From NCBI GenBank assembly GCA_030180075.1, contig JASNJN010000103.1, positions 1 through 33,541 of the forward strand: a stretch of 33,541 bases of DNA. Direction: 5' to 3'. The stretch is from Mikrocytos mackini (taxonomy: Eukaryota; Endomyxa; Ascetosporea; Mikrocytida; Mikrocytiidae). Under the pieces are notes generated by a model that saw only the letters and a list, made by a program, of their open reading frames with translations, had not been told where the DNA came from and ran no database searches. Made by a program: the position numbers and the translations under genes. This document shows, piece by piece, positions 1 to 7,948 of the stretch (within the stretch, counting starts at the first letter, position 1; each line of letters starts with the position of its first letter).

Positions 1-1311
1 GATTACACGACCATAAAAATAAATAATAAATGGTTGCTATTTCCCACATGGTTTGAAAATAAAGTGTTTTAATTTAAATTAGGTTTACTCAAAAACAAAA
101 AAACATGCAAGGCAGACAACTAAACCCAACATCCCTCAGGATTTCCGACATCAAACACAAAAGATAAAATCGTATACTTAATAGATAAACTCACAAACAA
201 CATAATTTTCAGAAAACTGTCGGCCGTTTTATATTAATCTACATACAAGCTGTTTGCTCCAAATAAACTAACTTTTTTTAAATAACCATTGTAGGCAAAG
301 CTTACCTTGGGAACCACCGGTCTCTTATAGCGCTTCACTATGTTTGCGATATTTTAACACAGTTTATTTAACACCTTAAACCGGACAATCAAGATCCAAC
401 TCAACTGAAATAAAGCGGCCAAATTAAACATGATAGAGCTATTATGATTTAATGTTTTTTTTGGCCGCCGGTCGCGGCCAAAAAAACCACTATGACCCAA
501 CCATTAAATAATGAAAGCGTTACAACTTAACTGACTATACTTTTTATTTATAGTTTAAGACATTTATTTTTATCTTCATTAAATTCGTTGTTATATAAGT
601 TCATTCATTTTAATTCTCTTCTTAAACCCTACGACCAACCCAAAATATCATATCATTATTGCTAAACTTCATAACGTTCTTTGCGATTACAGTTCTACAT
701 CAATTCATTCCCTCTGTGACCGAGAAGTTATGTGTACTTCGCACAAAGCCAATGGTTATATGCCGTAATAACTAATCGTTCCGCCCAATGAAAGAGTCCA
801 CGAAGCTTTACAAGCCGCAATTGTATATTTGTATGTATCGGGGCCATCCATTGCCGGCCCTATTTTAAAGTTGCAGAACATGTCTATTGTATATTAATAA
901 ACAACTACTAAGTGTGCCATTTGTTAAGAAGTGCTCTATCCTTGGTTTTCTTGTTTTGTAAGTTCAAAAGTAAAAATTGTCAAATTTTTTTACAAAAACA
1001 CAACACATAACACATAATGAAAAACGGCTTCTAGGAAGTGTTTATTTTCAACTAAAATGAACGTACAACAAAAATTTCATGGAAAAAAGGCTATATAAAA
1101 TTGTAAACTTGTGTCCAAATATCCCCACCCAAATGTAAATCATATTCAACGCTGAAATTGACAAAACGTATCCTAAATTTCAATATAAATTAGTTTAAAA
1201 ATTTCAAGCGGGTTTATTTTAATTATTTTAATACTGTACATGTTTCTTGAGGAGTTAGTTTTATATTTTGGTATGAATAGTCGATATAAACACTCCAATC
1301 AAAATAAATTC
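1..1311. other. AT-rich gene-free left flank
   Basis: I see no credible coding region on either strand and no tRNA- or rRNA-like segment. The sequence is AT-rich with scattered GGCC-containing patches between about 215 and 480, the strongest being the hairpin listed at 456-486. It could hold the 3' untranslated part of the small minus-strand ORF that ends at 1312, or the regulatory DNA of a gene beyond the window. Confidence 0.6.
456..486. repeat. 12-bp GGCC hairpin
   Basis: A perfect inverted repeat TTTTTTTGGCCG / CGGCCAAAAAAA surrounds a 7-base loop. A further partial copy of the arm (CGGCCAAATTAAACAT) lies about 45 bp upstream in the inverted sense to the T-rich arm, so this could be the remains of a small inverted-repeat element. 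No target duplication was found. Confidence 0.5.
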
Positions 1312-1575
1312 TCATTTTTTCTTTATCCGACTTAACAACTCTTCATATTTATCATTTGTTCGCTTTTGTTTTTTATTTGAAGTTCCATATTTTATTTGAT
1401 CGTCGGAATAGGGATGTTGTTTCTTATTTTCTTCTTTCAAAGTAATACTGCCTTTCTTATTTCCAACTCTAACTTTAGTATGGTTTACGTTGGGGTTTTC
1501 ATCGTCTTCATAGCCATCTAGTATCTTATCGGCGATCTGTTCCAAGTATTTTTCGTTGTCAATAATTTTCAACAT
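1312..1575 (-). CDS. hypothetical small basic/charged protein, 87 aa
   Basis: An open frame of 87 codons with a single ATG (1573-1575) and a TAA-type end in very AT-rich DNA, where chance frames this long are uncommon. The product is hydrophilic and rich in Lys, Glu, Asp and Asn, with a lysine-rich C-terminus ending in KKK. It has no membrane segment and no signal peptide. I recognise no domain. It is head-to-head with the myosin gene: the two ATGs are separated by only 19 bp, so either both genes share a bidirectional start region or this frame is not translated. It matches the density of the neighbouring gene block, which favours a real gene, but nothing else supports it. Confidence 0.45.
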   Translation of the reverse strand: MLKIIDNEKYLEQIADKILDGYEDDENPNVNHTKVRVGNKKGSITLKEENKKQHPYSDDQIKYGTSNKKQKRTNDKYEELLSRIKKK

Positions 1576-1594
1576 CCAACTTTTAAATTCTGAA
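1576..1594. promoter_or_regulatory. 19-bp divergent spacer with TTTTAAATTC
   Basis: This spacer separates the start codons of the small minus-strand ORF and the myosin. It contains TTTTAAATTC at 1581-1590, ending 4 bases before the myosin ATG. Related TTTTAAA-type strings sit directly before the TOR and PX start codons, so it may be an initiator-like core promoter with a very short 5' leader. The function is inferred. Confidence 0.35.
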
Positions 1595-4500
1595 ATGGAG
1601 AAAATAGGAACCTACGTGTGGATAAAGGACAAAACTGAATCTTACATACCTTACTATATTCAAGGTAACACCGGGGACAACTTTCAGATGCAAAATTTTG
1701 AAAACAAAGAAACTAGAACTCTTGCTTCAAAAGAGATCAATGGGGGAGTTCCTGCTAACGAATCGACTTTAAATGAGAACTTTGAAAATCTCATATACCT
1801 ACCAGAGTTTAGTGACGCATCTATTCTTTACCAGCTGAGGAGCAAATATAAGAAGGACAAAATATACACTTATATTGGCGAAATTCTCATTTCTGTAAAT
1901 CCATTCAAGACAATACCGTTTGAAATAAAGGATTTTGTTGCGCCGATCGCTTCTCTGGAAGATATAGATCCAAACGTTTATTCGATTGCTAACAACCTCT
2001 ACTGGAAACTTATGGGGGAAAACAAAAGCAAGTCGGTAATCATATCAGGAGAGTCCGGGTCTGGGAAGACAGAAGTCAACAAAATGATTCTAAATCTTAT
2101 CACATTAATTGATAAATCCGGAGATGACCTCAAAACCGTTATTCTAAAGTCGAACCCAATTCTAGAAGCTTTCGGAAACGCCAAAACTGGGCGAAACGAA
2201 AATAGCAGTCGATTCGGGAAGTGGCAGGAGTTGTACATATCCGACAACAAACAATTATCCGGGTTTTCAATCGTTAATTATCTACTCGAAAAAAGCAGAA
2301 TAATAGCACCTGGAAAAGGTGAAAGGAATTATCACATCTTCTACTCTTTATTCAACAGCTCATTGGCTTCACAGTACAAATTAACAGACCCAAATGATTT
2401 TAAGATTTTGTCATGCGGGAAAACGATCGAATCTACAGGCTGGGACGATCAGACTTGCAATAATGAGTGTACAGTGGCTTTCAAGTCCTTTGGCTTCGAG
2501 GACGAAGAAATAACAAGCATATGGAAAGCTCTCGTTGCCATTCTGAATTTGGGAAACATAGAGTTTGGTTTAAATGTCGAAGAAGAGTCTTCGTATATCC
2601 AGAACAAAGAAGTCATTGAAGTTGTAGCTGAATGTTTAGGGACTACAGTTGAAGACACCGAAGAAGCAATAACATGTAGAATTGTATCAATTTTAAATGA
2701 AAGAACTAAATGCCCACTTCTTCCTGAAAACGCCCAAAAGAACACGGATACACTTTGCAAGACAATATATTCCGTTCTATTTGACTACTTAGTTTATCGA
2801 ATAAACGAAAAGGGTAACAAGCCATCAAACGACGATGCTGTATTTTTCGGTACTTTGGATATCTTCGGTTTCGAAGTATTCAAGAAGAACTCGCTCGAGC
2901 AGTTTTGCATTAACTGGACAAATGAAAAACTTCAACACAACTTTAATAAATTTATTGTTGACTATGAAAAGTCGGAATTTGACAAAGAAGGCATTTCTAT
3001 TGGCGAAATAACATTTGTCTCAAACAAAGAATGTATTAATCTCATAGAAGGAAAAGGAAGTAGCATAATCAGCGCGGTCAACGACGAGTCTACAGTCCCA
3101 CAAGGAAACGATAAACAATTACTCGGTAAACTAAAGGACACATTCAGTGGAAATAAATACTTTTCGAAATCCCTGAACGATACATTCATTATAAAACACT
3201 ATGCTGAAAGTGTTGAATACACCATCGATGGATTTGTCTATAAGAACACCGACAAAATACCGGAAAGCTTCACCGTTCTTTTAGAAGCTTCAACAGTTCC
3301 ACTCATACAGAAAATGTTTAGCGAAAAGAAAGGCGGAGAATTTGTTAAAACCCATGATTTAAAAGACAATTCAAAGAAACGCCCCATATTACATAAATTT
3401 AAAAGGAACCTTACAAAGTTAATTGACAGGATAAACGATACGGATCCATATTTCATCAAATGCATAAAGCCGAATGACCAAAAATCTCCAGACACGTTTT
3501 CTTCTCCCAAAGTTCTTGAACAATTACGCTGTGCGGGCCTCAATGAACTTTTGAGACTTAGAAAATCAAACTTCCCCCATAGATTTAAATTCAGCGATTT
3601 TGTAGGAAGATTTTATTTAATACTTCAAAATTACACGTTTAATAAAAACACCCCAAACGAAGAGCTTAAAGATGACGTAATGAATATTATTCAGAATATA
3701 ACAAGCAAAGGTTACAAAATCGGAATAACCAAAATCATGTGCAAAGATGAGCACCTCTCGGAGCTGAACGCCATCAAAGAAGAAAAAATGAAAGTTTATT
3801 TACAGGCTATAATAGCTTACTGTAAGTGTATCTCGGCCAAACTCATAGCAGAAAAATCACTGAGTATATATAAAAGTATAAAAGACAGCATTGCTACAGA
3901 GAACTATGCCAGAATGCAGGAAATTGTAAAAGACGCCCAAACTTCGAACATAAACTTCTTTAAATTAACAGTAGCTAACAAATTATTGAAAGTTAACAAC
4001 GCCATTAATGAAGAAGATTACGGATCATTAGAAGAAGAAATAAACAACATAGACAATGAAAACTTAAAGAAAGAATTGGGGCCGCTTAAATTAACAGTCA
4101 AAGCTAAAGGAATATTAGAATTAAAATCTATTATTGAAGAATATAATAATGCAGCCCAAACTAATAATGAAATAAACATTGAACTACTAAATCAGATAAA
4201 GTCAAAACAAGAGACCCTAGTTCAAACACTCACACCGTTGATAACAGAAAACAACACTATAATAACATTTTCCGGCTTTATAACCAAATGCATTGGATAT
4301 TACGAAGGTGGCAACATAGACAGTATCATAAAGGAAGTTGATTCCCTTGATAGTTCAATTAAACAACAATATGAAGGACATCTAATATACAAAATATCAA
4401 ATGCTCTAGTATCTATATATAATGCATTTACAGCAAAAATGGAAGACAGTTTCGAAGGCGTAGAAACATATATGGAGTCATTAAATGCAACTTTAATGGA

Positions 4501-7087
4501 CAACAAATTAGAAGTGATTGAGAAGTTCCCAATTTTTGTAAACAGCAACATATTAATCAAAATTTTCGCTGATATATCCGACAACAAAATTGACGATTTG
4601 AACAAAGAATTATCAGAATATAACGAAATTAAAACAAATTGTCCACAGGCTGCGTTAATAAAAGAAGAAATTATCATGATGGCAAATTACGTAGTACAAA
4701 TAAACGATAAGATAAAAGAAAGTAAAGATAAAGAAGAAGTGGAAAAGATAAAGAATGAGTTGTTAGAAAAGAAATTCAAAATTAACAGCGTTCTTATAGA
4801 AAGAATAAATAGCCGGGTAATAGAGATAGAAAATCTTAATGTGGTTGTGCCGGAAATCCCCATTTTGAGACCCTCTGTCGAATCTAAAGAAGAGCTACCC
4901 CCAACACCAACACCAACTCCAACACTTAAAGTAGTGAGTGACAATATAGAAAAGCACGATGAAAACAAACTAGAAATTACTAGCGATAAAGACTTGGAAA
5001 TAAAAGAAATGGCGAGGGCTTCAAGCGTTTTAAAATTACCCATCAAAGAAACAGATTCTACAGTCAGTACAGACACATCTGAAGATGATGACATAGAACT
5101 GGACCCTGAACTTAAAGAAAGTTTCGACAGAAGAGCAGCCGAAAAGGCTAGAGCGCCCACTCCAACAAAAGTGCAACCAAAACCAAAATCTAAGAAAGAG
5201 AAAAAGTCGGATGAGAAAGAACAAAAGATTGAAGAAAATAAACCAACAGAAGAGTTCATATTCCCAATCTTTAAAGGGATCAAAGCAGACGAAATATTCG
5301 AGTATGACTTTCCTGGTTATATTGATTTCAGCGACTCTGTGGAAAAACTAGCCAACTCGTTCCAGTTCCAAACATGCCGTCTTTTACGTCTACCAGAAAA
5401 CTATTCGAAAAAACATTCACTGCAGTTTTTAGGTTTTAACGCGGAAGTAGCGCATTCCTTTTTATTCTATAGTCCGACGCAAATTCCTAGGAGTTTGGTT
5501 AAATTTAATGCAGCATATGTAGGCGACAAACACACAGCTAAGGCAGTTAAACTTGAAGCACCAAAACTCTTCGGTATGTTGCTACAAGCAGAAAAGATGT
5601 TCGTGAACAGTCTAGACATAATATCGTCGGCAAAACTGACCAACTTCAACTTGAAATCATCTAAAGATCCCCGATTCACTTCTTTCTATAACTCAATAAA
5701 GAACATTCTCAAGATGATAATCCAACTATGCAGAAACCAACCATTGCTGCACGACGAGATATTCTGCCAACTCATAAAACAAACAACAAAGAACTCTTCC
5801 CCATCCTCAATGTTCTTCTATTGGGCATTGATGCTTTCAGTAGTGACCGCAATTAGGCCTTCCGCGCAACTGTCCTCATTCTTAGCCGCACATTGTGTGA
5901 GATCATTCCGATCAAAAGGAATCATTCGATATGGAACGACAGCAGAGCTTGCAACGAACGTGTTTACAATCATGAAAGAATATAAAGAGGGAATCAGAGA
6001 GCCCGATATGCCCCCGTTCTATTTGTTTAAATACACACTCTTCAAGGACGCTTTATATAAAATTAGCATCGACATACATTTTGCATATTTGGAAGAGAAA
6101 AAGAAGCCTTTACAACTTTCACTGAATCAAGTTTCCGGTGAATTAGTTGAAGATTTAATGCCGAGGGTGTTTTCATACTTTATAACGCGAGATGCTAGTG
6201 CCAAGAAGTTCTACGATGCCTTTACTTTAAAGTTGAAATTTTCTGACGAAGATAACAATCACACCGAAACGATAAAAAACTTGAATTCAATGTTCAACCT
6301 GTTAGTTTATAAAAAGATACCTATTATTGACATAATACAGTTCATTACCAAAGAAGTTGATGATGTTAAAGGACTTGGATTTAAACTGGTTTTTGTGAGA
6401 TACAGAACAGTGCCCGAAGATTTGGAGATAGAAGCTATGGCATTCAAATCTCCCTGGGAGTTGCTCCGGTATCAATACAACAGCTTAAAATACAAATATG
6501 AAAAAGAAACAGTCTTGAATATGAACGATAAGCAAATAGCGTCGATTGTTATGTTAAGTCTAGTTGAAAAGAAGAAGGGAAAGAGACTAAATTCGAATGA
6601 TATTTTGCACCTGGACGATGACGAGCTGTTAAACTTAATACCGGAGTATTATAGAGGACGACTGGAATTCCATTCCTGGCAAAGTCTGATTTTCAAGGCG
6701 GCCACGGAAATAAAGTTCAGAAAGAAAATAGTGTTGAACCAACAAGATACCATGATAGAGTTCATAAAAATAATAAGCAAGTGTCCAGAATATGCCTTAA
6801 ACGAATACTACGTATGTTTTAAAAACAGCTCGAAATTTAAGGTTAAAACATGGTATATTTTGGCGTTTAATTGGTACATATTGGTATTCAAGGAAAATGA
6901 TGGAACCGTAATTGCAAAACATCTGCTCAAAGGAATATCAGAGGTTTCATACGATAAAGAAAATCACAACCTAAAGTTTGCGATAAAAGAAAAGGAGAAG
7001 ACCGTTGTTAGTCTGTATTGCGATATCGAAGTGTTTAATAAGCTAAACACATTCAGACGGTACATACCGCCCAGCCACATTTTGTAA
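1595..7087 (+). CDS. unconventional myosin with MyTH4-FERM tail
   Basis: An actin-based ATPase motor of 1830 aa, read from the first in-frame ATG at 1595. Visible motor parts, in order: an SH3-like N-terminus (about 5-45), the P-loop GESGSGKTE (152-160), switch I NENSSRFGK (201-209, usually NNNSSRFGK), switch II DIFGFE (422-427), an actin-contact/SH-helix region with LRCAGLNELLRLRK, and a converter followed by at most one weak IQ-like helix. A long helical charged neck/tail (about 760-1080) precedes a Pro/Thr- and Lys/Glu-rich linker with a PTPTPTPT run. A MyTH4 domain follows (core LHDEIFCQLIKQTT near 1385), then a FERM module to the C-terminus whose third lobe has WYILAFNWYILVF. MyTH4-FERM tails bind microtubules and adhesion or filopodial cargo in known families. 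There is one MyTH4-FERM unit and no visible PH or SH3 domain, so the class is uncertain. No introns or breaks. Confidence 0.95.
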   Translation: MEKIGTYVWIKDKTESYIPYYIQGNTGDNFQMQNFENKETRTLASKEINGGVPANESTLNENFENLIYLPEFSDASILYQLRSKYKKDKIYTYIGEILISVNPFKTIPFEIKDFVAPIASLEDIDPNVYSIANNLYWKLMGENKSKSVIISGESGSGKTEVNKMILNLITLIDKSGDDLKTVILKSNPILEAFGNAKTGRNENSSRFGKWQELYISDNKQLSGFSIVNYLLEKSRIIAPGKGERNYHIFYSLFNSSLASQYKLTDPNDFKILSCGKTIESTGWDDQTCNNECTVAFKSFGFEDEEITSIWKALVAILNLGNIEFGLNVEEESSYIQNKEVIEVVAECLGTTVEDTEEAITCRIVSILNERTKCPLLPENAQKNTDTLCKTIYSVLFDYLVYRINEKGNKPSNDDAVFFGTLDIFGFEVFKKNSLEQFCINWTNEKLQHNFNKFIVDYEKSEFDKEGISIGEITFVSNKECINLIEGKGSSIISAVNDESTVPQGNDKQLLGKLKDTFSGNKYFSKSLNDTFIIKHYAESVEYTIDGFVYKNTDKIPESFTVLLEASTVPLIQKMFSEKKGGEFVKTHDLKDNSKKRPILHKFKRNLTKLIDRINDTDPYFIKCIKPNDQKSPDTFSSPKVLEQLRCAGLNELLRLRKSNFPHRFKFSDFVGRFYLILQNYTFNKNTPNEELKDDVMNIIQNITSKGYKIGITKIMCKDEHLSELNAIKEEKMKVYLQAIIAYCKCISAKLIAEKSLSIYKSIKDSIATENYARMQEIVKDAQTSNINFFKLTVANKLLKVNNAINEEDYGSLEEEINNIDNENLKKELGPLKLTVKAKGILELKSIIEEYNNAAQTNNEINIELLNQIKSKQETLVQTLTPLITENNTIITFSGFITKCIGYYEGGNIDSIIKEVDSLDSSIKQQYEGHLIYKISNALVSIYNAFTAKMEDSFEGVETYMESLNATLMDNKLEVIEKFPIFVNSNILIKIFADISDNKIDDLNKELSEYNEIKTNCPQAALIKEEIIMMANYVVQINDKIKESKDKEEVEKIKNELLEKKFKINSVLIERINSRVIEIENLNVVVPEIPILRPSVESKEELPPTPTPTPTLKVVSDNIEKHDENKLEITSDKDLEIKEMARASSVLKLPIKETDSTVSTDTSEDDDIELDPELKESFDRRAAEKARAPTPTKVQPKPKSKKEKKSDEKEQKIEENKPTEEFIFPIFKGIKADEIFEYDFPGYIDFSDSVEKLANSFQFQTCRLLRLPENYSKKHSLQFLGFNAEVAHSFLFYSPTQIPRSLVKFNAAYVGDKHTAKAVKLEAPKLFGMLLQAEKMFVNSLDIISSAKLTNFNLKSSKDPRFTSFYNSIKNILKMIIQLCRNQPLLHDEIFCQLIKQTTKNSSPSSMFFYWALMLSVVTAIRPSAQLSSFLAAHCVRSFRSKGIIRYGTTAELATNVFTIMKEYKEGIREPDMPPFYLFKYTLFKDALYKISIDIHFAYLEEKKKPLQLSLNQVSGELVEDLMPRVFSYFITRDASAKKFYDAFTLKLKFSDEDNNHTETIKNLNSMFNLLVYKKIPIIDIIQFITKEVDDVKGLGFKLVFVRYRTVPEDLEIEAMAFKSPWELLRYQYNSLKYKYEKETVLNMNDKQIASIVMLSLVEKKKGKRLNSNDILHLDDDELLNLIPEYYRGRLEFHSWQSLIFKAATEIKFRKKIVLNQQDTMIEFIKIISKCPEYALNEYYVCFKNSSKFKVKTWYILAFNWYILVFKENDGTVIAKHLLKGISEVSYDKENHNLKFAIKEKEKTVVSLYCDIEVFNKLNTFRRYIPPSHIL

Positions 7088-7102
7088 ATAATAGTCGCAT
7101 TA

Positions 7103-7112
7103 AATAAATAAA
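7103..7112 (+). terminator. overlapping AATAAA polyadenylation signals
   Basis: Two overlapping AATAAA hexamers begin 16 bases after the myosin TAA stop, inside the 81-bp gap before the next gene. Their placement fits a short 3' UTR. Chance matches are common in AT-rich DNA, so this rests on position only. Confidence 0.45.
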
Positions 7113-7168
7113 AAAGTTTATAGAAAGACAATGTTAACTGATTCTAATTAAAATATTTTAGACGAAAT

Positions 7169-7897
7169 ATGAAAAATTGTAAAGTTTTTGTTATATTTTA
7201 TTTGATAAGCATACTCTTCGGATCTCTTTGTGAATCTCTTCGGAACAACGACTACAAGCTATCAGATAACACAAAGAAAAACATTTCAAACCAACTAAAA
7301 TCATCAAACAAGATGGAGGTTGAAGGGCATGGCCTTAGGAACTTCAAGTTGATACAAGAAACTTTCCAAAATTATTTTAAACAAAAATATCTAAAAACAG
7401 TTTCTGGGCTTGATAGGAATCCATTCCTCTCAGGAAAGCATATAAAGGCGGAGATGACTCCTGAAGATGCAATGGACTATGCAAATCTTCTTTTCCGACT
7501 AGCAGGTCCCCAGGAATTGCAGCTCAAGCTTTTATTTAAAAAGGAAAAAACCGAATCGGACACTTCATATCTGGATCTAGAAGTTTCTCTTAGATTGTTT
7601 GAAGGTCTCACCATTATAAACGGGAAAACCAATTTTTCCAACTCTGAAAACACGGCTACACAAAATGAATCAAGCAGCACCAAAACTTCGGAAGAATCAT
7701 ATTGTACAGTACAGATAATCTTAGACCCAGAAATCCCTCTTTACAAAAAATTACAGCTCCCGTCTACTATCACAGTAAAAGCCGAATTCAAAGCATCTGA
7801 TAAACTTTTTAATGAAGTGAAAATGAAAATAGACGCAACTGACGGGGAACATTTCGAGACGTTAGGATATGGGTTGGTGAAATGGGATAAACAATAA
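7169..7897 (+). CDS. predicted secreted protein, unknown function, 242 aa
   Basis: The frame begins with a Lys-containing n-region and a hydrophobic stretch (about 6-20, VFVIFYLISILFG) followed by SLCES, a classic cleavable signal peptide. No second membrane segment follows. The mature part is polar, with potential N-glycosylation sites (NIS, NFS, NES), and a beta-rich looking C-terminal half with alternating hydrophobic residues that ends GLVKWDKQ. It has one Cys in the mature chain, so there is no disulfide-rich fold. I recognise no family. It sits 81 bp after the myosin and converges on TOR with a 51-bp gap. The signal peptide suggests secretion or an ER/vacuole role. GTAAGT directly after the stop resembles a splice donor, but no extended product is evident. 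Confidence 0.75.
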   Translation: MKNCKVFVIFYLISILFGSLCESLRNNDYKLSDNTKKNISNQLKSSNKMEVEGHGLRNFKLIQETFQNYFKQKYLKTVSGLDRNPFLSGKHIKAEMTPEDAMDYANLLFRLAGPQELQLKLLFKKEKTESDTSYLDLEVSLRLFEGLTIINGKTNFSNSENTATQNESSSTKTSEESYCTVQIILDPEIPLYKKLQLPSTITVKAEFKASDKLFNEVKMKIDATDGEHFETLGYGLVKWDKQ

Positions 7898-7948
7898 GTA
7901 AGTATTGCAAGACATAAAATAACCGATTTAGTTAATTTAATATTGTAC

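Noticed and set aside
830-875. GGGGCC...GGCCCT inverted repeat as a regulatory hairpin
   Set aside because: Short imperfect stem with no gene next to it.
1999-5679. Several minus-strand open frames opposite the myosin gene (up to 198 codons)
   Set aside because: They lie antisense to a clearly coding gene, have no motifs, and mirror the codon pattern of the real frame.
7893-7904. GTAAGT just after the secreted-protein stop as a splice donor
   Set aside because: No matching acceptor or continuing frame within the 51-bp gap before TOR, and the protein already ends in frame.
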